NCBI RefSeq assembly: GCF_001625655.1
Contig: NZ_AUYB01000102.1
Span: forward strand, 124,001 to 188,000
Length of the DNA stretch: 64,000 nucleotides
DNA from: Pseudoalteromonas luteoviolacea DSM 6061
GTDB lineage: Bacteria > Pseudomonadota > Gammaproteobacteria > Enterobacterales > Alteromonadaceae
Direction of reading: 5' to 3'
Shown: one piece after another, positions 18,956 to 28,936 of the stretch
Position numbering within the stretch: the first letter of the stretch is position 1
Layout of the letters: each line of letters begins with the position of its first letter
Translations under genes and position numbers: made by a program
The notes under the pieces: model-generated
The model's input: only the letters and a program-made list of their open reading frames with translations
Told to the model about the DNA's origin: nothing
Database searches by the model: none

Positions 18956-19008
18956 TTAAAACTCCTGTTAACAAGCAAATAGCTTGCTTTTAGTAATCTC
19001 TTACGTCG

Positions 19009-19044
19009 AGCATACCTAAAATTTACGTTTACGCCAACGTAAAT
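19009..19044 (-). promoter_or_regulatory. Thiolase-mmsA operon promoter with LiuR-type operator
   Basis: On the minus strand a -35 TTGGCG (plus 19032-19037) and a -10 TATGCT (plus 19009-19014) are exactly 17 bases apart. A 9+6+9 palindrome, ATTTACGTT (19021-19029) and AACGTAAAT (19036-19044), covers the -35 and the spacer. The TTTACGT/ACGTAAA arms match the recalled LiuR motif of gammaproteobacteria. Repression by LiuR, relieved by branched-chain acyl-CoA, is inferred. Confidence 0.7.
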
Positions 19045-19249
19045 CTAAAATCAAGCGCTTTGCGTTTTTTAAAAATGTAAAGTTTACTTGCACAGTTATC
19101 TTGCCAAACTGGAAAATAACCGCGCATTCCCTTGCTATATCCTATGTTGAAGAGCAAATTAACAAAGCATATAGTGCCTCATGCGAGCTAAAAGTAGTTC
19201 AAGATCCAGATTTTGCATATGCGACTAAAGCATGATGCAAAAACGACAC

Positions 19250-19278
19250 TTTACCTTTACGTAAACTTCACTTATATT
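19250..19278 (+). promoter_or_regulatory. liu operon promoter with LiuR-type operator in the spacer
   Basis: -35 TTTACC (19250-19255) and -10 TATATT (19273-19278) are 17 bases apart. The spacer carries the perfect palindrome TTTACGTAAA (19256-19265), a LiuR-type half-site pair. Placing a MerR-family operator between -35 and -10 is typical of the family. LiuR probably represses its own operon here. Confidence 0.7.
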
Positions 19279-19311
19279 GGTCTAATCAGTTTCGAAGTAA
19301 GTGTGTAAATA

Positions 19312-19707
19312 ATGCAAGACACCAATAAAGAACCAACCTACTCAATAAGCGAGCTCGCTAAGGAATTTGACATTACCACACGAAGTATTCGTTTTTATGA
19401 AGATCAAGGATTACTTTCACCTGAGCGTAATGGACAAACCCGAATTTATTCAAAAAGAGACAAAGTCCGTCTCAAACTCATTTTGCGCGGGAAGCGACTT
19501 GGTTTTACGCTTGCCGAAACTGGCAGACTGTTTGAACTTTACGACGCGGATAAGTCCAGCGAAAAGCAGCTACATACCATGCTGCAATTAATAGAAGAGA
19601 AAAAAGCAGATCTAAGCCAGCAAATGGATGACATCAAAGTCGTTTTGATGGAACTCGTCACGGCAGAACGACGCTGCTTAGATACTTTAAAAGAATTACA
19701 AGACTAA
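19312..19707 (+). CDS. liuR: MerR-family regulator of branched-chain amino acid degradation, LiuR
   Basis: 131 residues. The N-terminal MerR winged helix is clear (YSISELAKEFDITTRSIRFY, then EDQGLLSPERNGQTRIYSKR), followed by a coiled-coil dimerisation helix from about residue 85. No metal-binding Cys pair is present at the C-terminus, which argues against a metal sensor. Its place at the head of liuABCDE, with matching operators on both divergent promoters, identifies it as LiuR, an acyl-CoA-responsive repressor. Confidence 0.9.
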   Translation: MQDTNKEPTYSISELAKEFDITTRSIRFYEDQGLLSPERNGQTRIYSKRDKVRLKLILRGKRLGFTLAETGRLFELYDADKSSEKQLHTMLQLIEEKKADLSQQMDDIKVVLMELVTAERRCLDTLKELQD

Positions 19708-19712
19708 TCAAT

Positions 19713-19776
19713 ACACAGTATGTGTCAGCCCGGAGTGGTAACTGACTTACATCCATTCCGGTTCCCGCTAGGGAAC
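19713..19776. other. Hairpin cluster in the liuR-liuA gap
   Basis: Three inverted repeats lie in the 101-base gap: ACACA-GTA-TGTGT (19713-19725), CCGGAGTGG with CCATTCCGG (19730-19738 / 19753-19761, one G-T pair) and GTTCCC-GCTA-GGGAAC (19761-19776). No T run follows, so transcription probably continues into liuA. They may protect or process the mRNA, giving more enzyme than regulator. Confidence 0.45.
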
Positions 19777-19808
19777 GAAATACACAATCTCACACAGGAT
19801 GACAACAA

Positions 19809-20984
19809 ATGAGCACTGTATCACTATATAAAGAACTGAATTTTGGACTTGGCGAAACAGCAGACATGATCCGAGATCATGTAAACAACTTTGCGACCAG
19901 CGAAATTGCGCCACTTGCCGAGAAAACGGATCAGGAAAATACTTTCCCAAATGAACTTTGGCCAAAGTTTGGCGAAATGGGCCTACTCGGGATCACGGTG
20001 CCAGAAGAGTTTGGTGGCGCAAACATGGGCTACCTTGAGCACGTGATTGCAATGGAAGAAATTAGTCGTGCAAGTGCATCTATTGGTCTAAGTTATGGTG
20101 CGCATTCCAATCTATGTGTAAACCAAATTAACCGCAATGGTAATCAGGCACAAAAAGAAAAATATTTACCTAAACTGATAAGCGGTGAGCACATCGGCGC
20201 ACTGGCAATGAGTGAACCGAACTCTGGCTCTGACGTTGTTTCGATGAAACTCAAAGCCGAGAAAAAAGGCGATAAATACGTACTGAACGGTAACAAAATG
20301 TGGATCACCAACGGTCCTGATGCAGACGTGTTTGTTATCTATGCGAAAACTGAACTAGATGCAGGCCCTCGCGGTATCACTGCATTTATTGTTGAGCGTA
20401 ACTATCCTGGGTTTTCAACAGCCCAAAAGCTGGACAAACTCGGTATGCGTGGTTCAAACACCTGTGAGCTCGTATTTGAAGACTGTGAAGTACCAGAAGA
20501 GAACATTCTTGGCACGCTAAACGAAGGCGTCAAAGTTCTAATGAGCGGTCTTGATTACGAACGTGTGGTGCTAGCTGGCGGCCCTCTTGGCATTATGCAA
20601 GCTTGTATGGATGTAGTTGTACCTTATATCCATGAACGCCAACAATTTAACCAATCTATCGGGGAGTTCCAGCTTGTTCAAGGTAAAATCGCCGATATGT
20701 ATACACAGATGAATGCAGCACGTTCATACGTATATACCGTCGCGAAAGCTTGTGACCGTGGAGAAACAACCCGTAAAGATGCCGCTGGTGCAATACTTTA
20801 TGCTGCGGAACTAGCGACTAAATTGGCTTTAGATGCGATTCAGCTTCTTGGCGGAAACGGTTATATCAACGAATACTCTACTGGTCGCTTACTTCGAGAT
20901 GCCAAGCTTTATGAAATTGGCGCAGGCACGTCTGAGATTCGCCGTATGCTTATCGGCCGTGAGCTGTTCAACGAAAGCCGCTAA
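19809..20984 (+). CDS. liuA: Isovaleryl-CoA dehydrogenase
   Basis: 391 residues. FAD enzyme oxidising isovaleryl-CoA to 3-methylcrotonyl-CoA in leucine degradation, with electrons going to ETF. It carries [14 protein letters not shown] near 134. The catalytic Glu is placed as in isovaleryl-CoA dehydrogenases: Glu251 in [14 protein letters not shown]. The usual C-terminal site reads [11 protein letters not shown], with Ala where other family members have Glu. This separates it from the isobutyryl-type enzyme at 14923. First enzyme gene of the liu operon; the stop overlaps the ribosome site of liuB. Confidence 0.95.
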   Translation: MSTVSLYKELNFGLGETADMIRDHVNNFATSEIAPLAEKTDQENTFPNELWPKFGEMGLLGITVPEEFGGANMGYLEHVIAMEEISRASASIGLSYGAHSNLCVNQINRNGNQAQKEKYLPKLISGEHIGALAMSEPNSGSDVVSMKLKAEKKGDKYVLNGNKMWITNGPDADVFVIYAKTELDAGPRGITAFIVERNYPGFSTAQKLDKLGMRGSNTCELVFEDCEVPEENILGTLNEGVKVLMSGLDYERVVLAGGPLGIMQACMDVVVPYIHERQQFNQSIGEFQLVQGKIADMYTQMNAARSYVYTVAKACDRGETTRKDAAGAILYAAELATKLALDAIQLLGGNGYINEYSTGRLLRDAKLYEIGAGTSEIRRMLIGRELFNESR

Positions 20985-20995
20985 GGAGAATTGGC

Positions 20996-22603
20996 ATGAC
21001 AGTATTAAATTCAACTGTTAATACGCATGACCAACAGTTTAAAGACAACCATGACGCGATGGCGTCATTGGTTGCCGATTTAAACGACAAGGTCGCAACT
21101 CTAAGTCAAGGTGGCGGTGAAGCCTTAATTGCTCGTCACCAAAGCCGTGGCAAGCTATTTGTCCGTGATCGTATCGACACCCTCCTCGACGAAGGTTCTC
21201 CTTTTTTAGAAATATCTCAATTTGCTGCATTTGGCGTATATGAACAAGATATTCCCTGTGCAGGAGTTGTTGCAGGTATAGGCCGAGTAAAAGGCGTAGA
21301 ATGCATGATTGTGGGCAATGATGCCACAGTAAAAGGCGGAACTTACTTCCCTTTAACTGTCAAAAAGCATTTAAGAGCTCAAGAAATTGCAGAGCGCTGC
21401 CACTTACCTTGTATCTACCTAGTAGATTCAGGTGGTGCAAATCTACCTGAGCAAGATGAAGTGTTCCCTGACAAACTTCACTTTGGACGTATTTTTTACA
21501 ACCAAGCTCGCATGTCAGCAAAAGGCATACCGCAGATTGCGGTTGTAATGGGTTTGTGTACTGCTGGTGGCGCATACGTACCGGCTATGGCAGATGAAAG
21601 TATTATTGTAAAAGAGCAAGGAACTATTTTCTTAGCGGGTCCGCCTTTAGTAAAAGCGGCTACTGGTGAAGAGGTGAGCGCAGAAGATCTTGGTGGTGCA
21701 GACGTCCACTGTAAGGTTTCTGGTGTTGCCGACCACTATGCTGAAAATGATGAACACGCATTATCTATTGCTCGTCAATGTGTTGAAAGACTCAATCATC
21801 AACGCCCTACCCAACCAATCTTAAAAGACATCAAAGCCCCTAGATATGATATCCGCGAAGTCTACGGCATTGTCGGTACCGATTTGAAGAAGCCATTTGA
21901 TGTTCGTGAAATCATCGCCCGTATCGTCGACGATTCTCAGTTTGACGAGTTTAAGCGCTATTTTGGTGAAACACTCGTTACTGGATTTGCAGAGATCTTT
22001 GGTCGCCCAGTCGGTATTGTGGCTAACAACGGTATTTTATTCTCTGAGTCTGCGCAAAAAGGCGCACACTTTATTCAGCTTTGTGCACAACGTGATATTC
22101 CACTGTTATTTTTGCAAAATATTACGGGCTTTATGGTAGGTCAAAAATACGAAGCTGAGGGAATTGCGAAACACGGTGCCAAGATGGTCACCGCAGTGTC
22201 TTGTGCTGATGTGCCTAAATTCACCGTACTAATCGGTGGTTCATATGGTGCTGGTAACTACGGCATGTGCGGAAGAGCATACGAACCAACCATGATGTGG
22301 ATGTGGCCAAATGCCCGCATTTCAGTTATGGGCGGCGAACAGGCGGCCGGTGTATTAACCCAAGTTCGCCAAGACGGCCTAGCTCGTAAAGGCTTAAGTA
22401 TGAGCGATGAAGAAGTTGCCGAATTCAAAAAGCCAATCGTTGAGCAGTATGAAAAGCAAGGGCACCCTTATTATGCCAGTGCGCGCTTATGGGATGATGG
22501 CATTATCGATCCTGCTGAGACACGAAACGTACTGGGTTTGGCGCTAGAGGCTGCTGCAAATGCACCGCGCCAAGAGTCTAAGTTTGGCATTTTCAGAATG
22601 TAG
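20996..22603 (+). CDS. liuB: Methylcrotonyl-CoA carboxylase, carboxyltransferase subunit
   Basis: 535 residues. The beta subunit transfers CO2 from biotin on LiuD to 3-methylcrotonyl-CoA, giving 3-methylglutaconyl-CoA. Carboxyltransferase features include [46 protein letters not shown] and [10 protein letters not shown] near the C-terminus, as in MCC beta subunits rather than propionyl-CoA carboxylase. ATG is preceded by AAGGAG, overlapping the liuA stop. Acts in the cytoplasm with LiuD (23406). Confidence 0.95.
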   Translation: MTVLNSTVNTHDQQFKDNHDAMASLVADLNDKVATLSQGGGEALIARHQSRGKLFVRDRIDTLLDEGSPFLEISQFAAFGVYEQDIPCAGVVAGIGRVKGVECMIVGNDATVKGGTYFPLTVKKHLRAQEIAERCHLPCIYLVDSGGANLPEQDEVFPDKLHFGRIFYNQARMSAKGIPQIAVVMGLCTAGGAYVPAMADESIIVKEQGTIFLAGPPLVKAATGEEVSAEDLGGADVHCKVSGVADHYAENDEHALSIARQCVERLNHQRPTQPILKDIKAPRYDIREVYGIVGTDLKKPFDVREIIARIVDDSQFDEFKRYFGETLVTGFAEIFGRPVGIVANNGILFSESAQKGAHFIQLCAQRDIPLLFLQNITGFMVGQKYEAEGIAKHGAKMVTAVSCADVPKFTVLIGGSYGAGNYGMCGRAYEPTMMWMWPNARISVMGGEQAAGVLTQVRQDGLARKGLSMSDEEVAEFKKPIVEQYEKQGHPYYASARLWDDGIIDPAETRNVLGLALEAAANAPRQESKFGIFRM

Positions 22604-22612
22604 GGGGCGTAC

Positions 22613-23395
22613 ATGTCTGTCACTTTAAATATTACAAAAAGCAAGGTCGCGATTTTAGAATTAAGTCGCCCTGAAAAACACAACGCATTCAACGCTGAAA
22701 TTATCGCTGAACTTATCAAAACCATTGAATACGCCAATGAACTAGATGTAAAAGCCTTAGTTTTAAAAACCCATGGCAAGCACTTTTCAGCAGGTGCTGA
22801 CTTGGCTTGGATGAAGTCAATGGCTAACAACAACTACGAAGAAAATGTCGCTGACTCAATGGAGCTGGCAAAGTTGATGAACGTGTTGGCCACATCGCCT
22901 CACCCAACTCTTTGCCTTGTTCAAGGTGCGGCATTCGGGGGCGCGCTGGGCCTTATTGCATGCTGTGACATCGCTATTGCTAGCAATGACGCCAAGTTCT
23001 GCTTAAGTGAAGTAAAACTTGGACTAATCCCAGCGGTGATAAGCCCTTATGTCATTAAGGCCATTGGAGAAAGACAAGCTCGTCGCTATTTTTTAACGGC
23101 CGAAGTATTCAAAGCTGATAAAGCGTTAGAGCTGGGACTTATCCATGAAGTCACAGACAACCTTGATGCGAGCGAAACACATTTCATTGAGTTGTTTTTA
23201 AATAACGGGCCTAAAGCCGTAAAAAGCGCTAAATCTTTAATTGATGAGGTAGCTGGCAAACCAATTGAAGAGCCACTAATTGCACATACAGCCAAACGAA
23301 TCGCCGAAATCCGTGTCAGTGAAGAAGGTCAAGAAGGTCTAAGTGCCTTTTTTGAGAAGCGAGCGCCTAATTGGCAACCTGCGGCAAGCGAGTAA
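22613..23395 (+). CDS. liuC: 3-methylglutaconyl-CoA hydratase
   Basis: 260-residue crotonase. FSAGADLAWM forms part of the oxyanion hole, GAAFGGALGLIACCD the central motif, and SEVKLGLIPAVISPYV carries the site Glu; the ADLxWMK pattern is typical of methylglutaconyl-CoA hydratases. It makes HMG-CoA for LiuE. It sits between the two carboxylase subunit genes, 9 bases after liuB and 10 before liuD. Confidence 0.93.
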   Translation: MSVTLNITKSKVAILELSRPEKHNAFNAEIIAELIKTIEYANELDVKALVLKTHGKHFSAGADLAWMKSMANNNYEENVADSMELAKLMNVLATSPHPTLCLVQGAAFGGALGLIACCDIAIASNDAKFCLSEVKLGLIPAVISPYVIKAIGERQARRYFLTAEVFKADKALELGLIHEVTDNLDASETHFIELFLNNGPKAVKSAKSLIDEVAGKPIEEPLIAHTAKRIAEIRVSEEGQEGLSAFFEKRAPNWQPAASE

Positions 23396-23405
23396 GGAGT
23401 AGACC

Positions 23406-25349
23406 ATGCTAAAAAAGATCTTAATTGCTAACCGTGGTGAAATAGCCTGCCGCGTAATGCGCACAGCTAAACGCTTGGGAATGACCACCGTCGCGGTTTA
23501 CTCCGATGCCGATGCCAATGCACTGCACGTAAAAAATGCGGATGAAGCCTATTACATTGGTGCGGCCCCCAGTAAAGACTCCTATCTAGTAAGCGAACGA
23601 ATTTTAGAAGTCGCCCTGCAAAGTGGTGCAGACTGTATACACCCAGGTTATGGCTTTTTATCTGAAAATGACGCTTTTGCCAACGCCTGTGAAGAAAATA
23701 ACATTGTTTTTGTTGGCCCGCCAGCGAGCTCTATAGAAGCCATGGGCTCAAAAACCCGTGCAAAAGAAATCATGGCGGATGCAAATGTGCCACTTGTACC
23801 GGGTTACTACGGTCAACAGCAAGACACTGAATTCTTAACTGCCGAAGCCGAAAAGGTTGGTTACCCAGTGCTGATTAAAGCGGCATTTGGTGGCGGTGGT
23901 AAAGGCATGCGAGTGGTCAGAAGCGCTGATGAGTTCTTAAGTGCTTTAGAAGGAGCAAAGCGCGAAGCCTTAGCAAGTTTTGGCAATGACTTAGTTTTAT
24001 TAGAGCGGTTTGTCGATAAACCTCGCCATGTTGAAGTACAAGTTTTTGCTGATAATCACGGAAACTGCGTCTACTTAGGCGATCGCGACTGCTCTTTACA
24101 GCGTCGACACCAAAAAGTTATTGAGGAAGCACCAGCTCCAGATTTGAGTGATGCACTGCGCAAAGAAATGGGTGAAGCGGCTGTACGCTGTGCTCAAGCC
24201 ATTAATTATCGCGGTGCAGGTACTGTTGAGTTCCTGTTGTGTGGTGATGAATTTTTCTTTATGGAAATGAATACTCGCTTGCAAGTTGAGCATCCAGTTA
24301 CCGAAATGGTCACAGGCCAAGATTTAGTTGAGTGGCAAATTCGCGTCGCCAATAATGAGCGCCTCCCGCTCGAACAATCACAGATCACACTGCAAGGCCA
24401 CAGTTTTGAGGCACGTATTTATGCCGAAGATCCTGAAGAAAACTTTATGCCCTACTCTGGAAACTTAGCACATTTAAGCTTCCCTAGTGCTCAGCGTGGT
24501 GTACGTATAGATACTGGTGTTCAGCAAGGCGATGAGATAAGCCCTTTTTATGATCCGATGATTGCCAAGCTAATCGTTCATGGTCATGACAGACGCACCG
24601 CATTACTCAAGTTGAGATCGGCCTTAAATGAGGTTCATCTAGCAGGTGTAAAAAGTAACATTGCCTTTTTACATCACCTTGCAGAGCATCCTACATTTAT
24701 GGCGGGTGCACCTGATACCCATTTTATCGATACTCAAACTGAAGAGCTAACGGCTTCAAAAGCACCGAGCGACACGTTAGTTTGCTTAGCGAGTATTGCG
24801 TATCTTGCACACAAACAAGCACCAAAATTGAATTCACCTTGGCATCAAGTGGGCTTTAGATTAAATCAACCGCGTAAACTCACCGTACCGTTTACCGAGC
24901 ACTTTGTGGTCGCACAAGCACAAGGTCAGCACTGGCGAGTGGATTACCACGACTCTGAACACCGTGTTGAAGCAAAGTTAGATGATCACAAGCTTACAGC
25001 GAATATTGATGGCAAGCGCCTTATTGCTGACGTCCTCATTAGTGAAACCGACATCACGGTTATGTATGGTCCATACCAGCATACTTTTGAGTTGCAGACT
25101 AAGCATTACGTAAGTGAACACGAACATCAAGAAGCCCCTCTTGCAGCCCCTTTAAATGGTACTGTGGTTAAGCACCTGCAAGAAATAGGCACTCAAGTTG
25201 CCAAGGGAGATCCTATTGTCGTGATAGAAGCAATGAAGATGGAGTACACGCTCAATGCTCCATTTGACGGTACTTTAACAAGCTATTGCTTTGATGAAGG
25301 CGAGCTAGTAAACCATGGTGCAATGCTCGCCATCGTAGAGGAAGCTTGA
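23406..25349 (+). CDS. liuD: Methylcrotonyl-CoA carboxylase, biotin-carboxylase/biotin carrier subunit
   Basis: 647 residues. The biotin carboxylase N-terminal half has ANRGEIACRVMRTAKRLG, the ATP-grasp loop AAFGGGGKGMRVV and MEMNTRLQVEHPVTEM. A middle domain of unclear role leads to the C-terminal biotin carrier domain with the biotinylated Lys in IEAMKMEY about 30 residues from the end. It charges biotin with bicarbonate and ATP for LiuB. The stop is separated by 1 base from the liuE start, so translation is probably coupled. Confidence 0.95.
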   Translation: MLKKILIANRGEIACRVMRTAKRLGMTTVAVYSDADANALHVKNADEAYYIGAAPSKDSYLVSERILEVALQSGADCIHPGYGFLSENDAFANACEENNIVFVGPPASSIEAMGSKTRAKEIMADANVPLVPGYYGQQQDTEFLTAEAEKVGYPVLIKAAFGGGGKGMRVVRSADEFLSALEGAKREALASFGNDLVLLERFVDKPRHVEVQVFADNHGNCVYLGDRDCSLQRRHQKVIEEAPAPDLSDALRKEMGEAAVRCAQAINYRGAGTVEFLLCGDEFFFMEMNTRLQVEHPVTEMVTGQDLVEWQIRVANNERLPLEQSQITLQGHSFEARIYAEDPEENFMPYSGNLAHLSFPSAQRGVRIDTGVQQGDEISPFYDPMIAKLIVHGHDRRTALLKLRSALNEVHLAGVKSNIAFLHHLAEHPTFMAGAPDTHFIDTQTEELTASKAPSDTLVCLASIAYLAHKQAPKLNSPWHQVGFRLNQPRKLTVPFTEHFVVAQAQGQHWRVDYHDSEHRVEAKLDDHKLTANIDGKRLIADVLISETDITVMYGPYQHTFELQTKHYVSEHEHQEAPLAAPLNGTVVKHLQEIGTQVAKGDPIVVIEAMKMEYTLNAPFDGTLTSYCFDEGELVNHGAMLAIVEEA

Positions 25350-25350
25350 T

Positions 25351-26259
25351 ATGGCCAACTACCCAAAGCAAGTAAAAATTGTTGAAGTGGGCGCCCGTGA
25401 TGGTTTACAAAATGAATCGGCAGTATCAACTGCCGACAAAGTTACTTTGATTGATGCGCTAGCCAATGCTGGCCTTAAACACATAGAGGCAGGTGCTTTT
25501 GTGTCACCCAAATGGGTGCCACAAATGGCTGACTCAGCTGAGGTCATTCAGGGGATTACTCGCCACCCCGGAATCGAAATTAGCGCACTAACGCCTAATC
25601 TAAAAGGCGCAGAACTTGCTCTAGAAAACCAAGTAGATGAATTTGCAATCTTCACAGCAGCCAGTGAAGCATTTACTCAGAAAAACATCAATTGTAGCAT
25701 TGAACAAAGCATTGAACGCTTTCGCCCAGTGGTTGAGCTTGCTCAAAAAAACAACATCAAAGTAAGAGGTTATGTAAGCTGCATCGCTGGATGCCCTTAT
25801 CAAGGAAAAGTTGAGCCAGAGCAAGTTTTGTCTGTCTGTAAACAATTATTGGCACTTGGATGCTATGAAATAAGTCTAGGCGATACCATTGGTGTTGGTA
25901 CTGCAAATCAGATTGAAAACTTACTTACTTTACTGCTTGAACATATACCAGCTCAAAGGCTTGCCGTACATTTCCACGATACCTATGGACAAGCATTGGC
26001 AAACATCCATAAAGCACTAGAAATGGGGATCTCAACTATAGATAGTGCAGTTGCAGGTCTGGGTGGATGCCCTTACGCAAAAGGTGCGTCAGGAAATGTT
26101 GCCACGGAGGATGTCATTTACTTGCTGCAAGGACTTGGCATTAGTACCGAAATTGATTTAGAAAGGCTTGCAAAAGCAGGTTGGCAAATTTGCGATGCAC
26201 TCAATAAGGCACCTGTTAGCAAGGTATCTTTAGCGCTTAAAAATACCTGCCAATCTTAA
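25351..26259 (+). CDS. liuE: Hydroxymethylglutaryl-CoA lyase
   Basis: 302 residues, a TIM-barrel aldolase of the HMGL family. [12 protein letters not shown] near residue 10 provides Asp/Arg of the metal site, [13 protein letters not shown] the metal His, and [14 protein letters not shown] the active-site Cys loop. It cleaves HMG-CoA to acetyl-CoA and acetoacetate, ending the leucine-specific route. Acetoacetate is then activated by the CoA-transferase genes that follow. Confidence 0.95.
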   Translation: MANYPKQVKIVEVGARDGLQNESAVSTADKVTLIDALANAGLKHIEAGAFVSPKWVPQMADSAEVIQGITRHPGIEISALTPNLKGAELALENQVDEFAIFTAASEAFTQKNINCSIEQSIERFRPVVELAQKNNIKVRGYVSCIAGCPYQGKVEPEQVLSVCKQLLALGCYEISLGDTIGVGTANQIENLLTLLLEHIPAQRLAVHFHDTYGQALANIHKALEMGISTIDSAVAGLGGCPYAKGASGNVATEDVIYLLQGLGISTEIDLERLAKAGWQICDALNKAPVSKVSLALKNTCQS

Positions 26260-26293
26260 CAATAAGACAATATTGACAACGAGGAGTGGGCTA

Positions 26294-26992
26294 ATGGCCG
26301 GTTTCGACAAAGTAGTTTCTAGCTACGCAGAAGCGATGGAGGGTCTTAAAGACGGAGACACCATCATCGCAGGTGGTTTTGGACTATGTGGTATTCCAGA
26401 GGGTTTAATTGCTGAAATTAAACGTAAGCAAACAAAAGAGCTTACAGTTGTTTCTAACAACTGTGGGGTAGATGATTTTGGTTTGGGTATTTTACTTCAC
26501 GATCGTCAAATCAAAAAAATTATTGCCTCATATGTTGGTGAAAATGCCCTTTTCGAACAACAGCTTCTTGACGGCATTATCGATGTTGAGCTCACACCAC
26601 AAGGAACGCTTGCTGAAAAAATGCGTGCCGGTGGTGCTGGCATCCCTGGCTTCTATACAGCAACAGGTTACGGTACTCCGGTTGCCGAGGGGAAAGAAGT
26701 TAAAGAATTTAACGGACGCCCATATATTCTAGAAGAATCAATTACGGGTGAGTTTGCCATCGTTAAAGCATGGAAAGCTGACCGTTATGGAAACCTTGTT
26801 TTCCGCCATACTGCAATGAACTTCAACCCAATGGCTGCAACAGCTGGTAAAATCACTGTAGTGGAAGTTGAAGAGATTGTTGAACCTGGTGAGCTTGAAC
26901 CAAGCCAAATCCATACCCCAGGCATTTATGTAAACCGCGTTATCAAAGGTGACTTTGAAAAGCGTATCGAACGTGTTACCACGCGCAAGTAA
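26294..26992 (+). CDS. scoA: 3-oxoacid (succinyl-CoA:acetoacetate) CoA-transferase, subunit A
   Basis: 232 residues. The family I CoA-transferase A signature [19 protein letters not shown] is near residue 23. ATG at 26294 was chosen because GAGGAG (26281-26286) is 7 bases upstream; an in-frame TTG at 26273 would add seven residues but lies before that site. With ScoB it moves CoA from succinyl-CoA to acetoacetate. Last-but-one gene of the liu operon. Confidence 0.92.
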   Translation: MAGFDKVVSSYAEAMEGLKDGDTIIAGGFGLCGIPEGLIAEIKRKQTKELTVVSNNCGVDDFGLGILLHDRQIKKIIASYVGENALFEQQLLDGIIDVELTPQGTLAEKMRAGGAGIPGFYTATGYGTPVAEGKEVKEFNGRPYILEESITGEFAIVKAWKADRYGNLVFRHTAMNFNPMAATAGKITVVEVEEIVEPGELEPSQIHTPGIYVNRVIKGDFEKRIERVTTRK

Positions 26993-27002
26993 GGAGATCA
27001 CC

Positions 27003-27665
27003 ATGGCTTTAAATCGTGAACAAATTGCAATGCGCGTAGCGCAAGAACTACAAGATGGTTATTACGTAAACCTTGGTATCGGCATTCCTACCCTCGTAGC
27101 TAACTATGTGCCGAACAACATGGAAGTAATGCTACAGTCAGAAAATGGCCTGTTAGGCATGGGTCCGTACCCAGAAGAAGACCAAGTTGATGCAGATATG
27201 ATCAACGCGGGTAAAGAAACCGTGACAGCAGCCACAGGAGCGGCTATTTTTAATAGCGCTGAAAGCTTTGCCATGATACGTGGTGGTCATGTAGACTTAA
27301 CAGTATTAGGTGCATTCGAAGTGGATCAGAGCGGCAACATTGCCTCGTGGATGATCCCGAAGAAATTAATTAAAGGCATGGGTGGTGCGATGGATCTCGT
27401 CGCAGGCGCACAAAACATTGTTGTGACCATGACCCATGCTAGTAAACACGGCGATTCTAAGTTACTTGAGTCATGTACATTGCCACTGACTGGAGTAAAT
27501 TGTGTCAAAAAGATTGTCACAGACCTAGCTGTGTTAGAAGTAAAAGATGGCGCATTTCATTTGCTTGAGCGTGCGCCAGGTGTTAGTGTTGATGAAATTA
27601 TCAGCAAAACTGCAGGTAAATTAATCGTCGATGGCGATATCCCTGAAATGCAGTTTGCAGAATAG
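27003..27665 (+). CDS. scoB: 3-oxoacid CoA-transferase, subunit B
   Basis: 220 residues. Contains NLGIGIPTLVANY and the active-site Glu in SENGLLGMGPYP, hallmarks of the B subunit of family I CoA-transferases. ATG at 27003 has AAGGAG 6 bases upstream, overlapping the scoA stop; a longer in-frame extension from 26949 lies within scoA and is not supported. The product acetoacetyl-CoA can be split by the divergent thiolase. Followed by a strong terminator. Confidence 0.93.
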   Translation: MALNREQIAMRVAQELQDGYYVNLGIGIPTLVANYVPNNMEVMLQSENGLLGMGPYPEEDQVDADMINAGKETVTAATGAAIFNSAESFAMIRGGHVDLTVLGAFEVDQSGNIASWMIPKKLIKGMGGAMDLVAGAQNIVVTMTHASKHGDSKLLESCTLPLTGVNCVKKIVTDLAVLEVKDGAFHLLERAPGVSVDEIISKTAGKLIVDGDIPEMQFAE

Positions 27666-27751
27666 ATTAATCAATAAGGTCAAGAACCTAGTAAACAACT
27701 AGCACAAATGTACCGACCTCATTCCCAGTGCCAAAGGCGCTGAGTTACCCA

Positions 27752-27778
27752 AAATCCCTCGCAAGAGGGATTTTTTTT
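27752..27778 (+). terminator. Rho-independent terminator of the liu operon
   Basis: AAATCCCTC (27752-27760), loop GCAA, GAGGGATTT (27765-27773), then an unbroken T run to 27778. It lies 86 bases beyond the scoB stop. Confidence 0.9.
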
Positions 27779-27927
27779 ATCTTCTATCATCTATTGCAAC
27801 TAAATACGTCTATCTAACGAGCAATGAGCGAGCCACGGAAGTTACATAAGTACTATTCTGAAGTCCAGCTTGTTTACCAGCTTTTGCACGCCACAACATC
27901 TTGTAACACTTCATCGCCATACTCAGT

Positions 27928-27955
27928 CTTGAGAAATGCTGTACGACCTCCATAT
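27928..27955 (+). promoter_or_regulatory. Sigma-32 (heat-shock) promoter of htpX
   Basis: CTTGAGA (27928-27934) matches the sigma-32 -35 consensus CTTGAAA at 6 of 7 positions. CTCCATAT (27948-27955) matches CCCCATNT except for one base, with a 13-base spacer. It lies 77 bases before the htpX start. Heat-shock control of htpX is known in E. coli, so motif and gene agree. Confidence 0.7.
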
Positions 27956-28031
27956 TGGTATTTAAGCGTTAAACGTTTTTTATCTAGCAAGAGTAAAACT
28001 AGTTAGTAAAGTAAATTTTAAAGAGGTGACT

Positions 28032-28880
28032 ATGAAACGCGTGTTACTTTTCTTAGCGACAAACTTAGCCATTATGGTTGTTTTGTCTATTGTTCTTTCT
28101 GTCCTTGGCGTCTCTTCGCGCAGTTATGCGGGGATATTGACGATTGCAGTATTCTTTGGTTTTGGCGGTGCTTTTATCTCGCTTTATCTTTCAAAGTGGG
28201 TGGCAAAAAAATCAACTGGTGCATATGTCATTGAACAGCCCCGCAACGAAACCGAGCACTGGTTAGTAAGCACGGTATCAGAGCAAGCGCAAAAAGCGGG
28301 TATTAAAATGCCAGAAGTTGCTATATACAACAGCCCGGAAGTGAACGCATTCGCCACAGGGCCAAGTAAAAATAACAGCCTCGTTGCTGTGAGTACAGGA
28401 CTACTCGCAGGCATGAGCCAAAGCGAAGCCGAAGCCGTTTTAGCCCATGAAGTCTCTCATGTTGCTAACGGCGACATGGTAACACTGACCTTAATTCAAG
28501 GTGTCGTGAATACTTTTGTCATTTTTATCTCAAAAGTCCTCGCCAATATTGTGGATGGCTTTTTGAATGGCGATGAAGAAAGTGAAGGCGTGAGTTGGAC
28601 ATACATGATTTTTGATATCATTTTCCAAATCCTGTTTGGATTCTTGGCTTCAATGATTGTTGCTTATTTCAGCCGTAAGCGTGAATATGCAGCGGACAAA
28701 GGTGCAGCTGACCTTGTGGGCGCACATAAAATGAAAGCTGCATTAGAGCGCCTTCGCAGCAATAAGGACTCTCAATTAGAAGGCTCAATGATGGCATTTG
28801 GTATTGCATCGGGTAAAAATGTGATGGATTTATTTGCATCCCACCCACCATTAGAGCAAAGAATTGCCGCATTATCTTAG
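28032..28880 (+). CDS. htpX: Membrane-bound zinc metalloprotease HtpX
   Basis: 282 residues, close to the usual 290. M48 family inner-membrane protease that degrades misfolded membrane proteins alongside FtsH. Two N-terminal helices (about 4-25 and 33-53), then zinc motif HEVSH (139-143) in [14 protein letters not shown], two more helices (about 155-172 and 192-213) and the third zinc ligand in [11 protein letters not shown] (Glu218). I chose ATG at 28032 after AAGAGG; a GTG at 28026 overlaps that site. A sigma-32 promoter lies upstream. Confidence 0.94.
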   Translation: MKRVLLFLATNLAIMVVLSIVLSVLGVSSRSYAGILTIAVFFGFGGAFISLYLSKWVAKKSTGAYVIEQPRNETEHWLVSTVSEQAQKAGIKMPEVAIYNSPEVNAFATGPSKNNSLVAVSTGLLAGMSQSEAEAVLAHEVSHVANGDMVTLTLIQGVVNTFVIFISKVLANIVDGFLNGDEESEGVSWTYMIFDIIFQILFGFLASMIVAYFSRKREYAADKGAADLVGAHKMKAALERLRSNKDSQLEGSMMAFGIASGKNVMDLFASHPPLEQRIAALS

Positions 28881-28914
28881 AATAAAATGTAAACACTTTG
28901 TAGTTATTATAACC

Positions 28915-28936
28915 AAAGGCCCACTCGGGCCTTTTT
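28915..28936 (+). terminator. Terminator of htpX
   Basis: AAAGGCCC (28915-28922), loop ACTC, GGGCCTTT (28927-28934) with the T run continuing to 28936. About 35 bases after the htpX stop. Confidence 0.88.

Noticed and set aside
26949..27002. N-terminal extension of scoB
   Set aside because: It lies inside scoA; AAGGAG and ATG at 27003 give the expected start.
27824..28006. 60-codon plus-strand frame before htpX
   Set aside because: It spans the sigma-32 promoter of htpX, has no ribosome site and no protein-like pattern.
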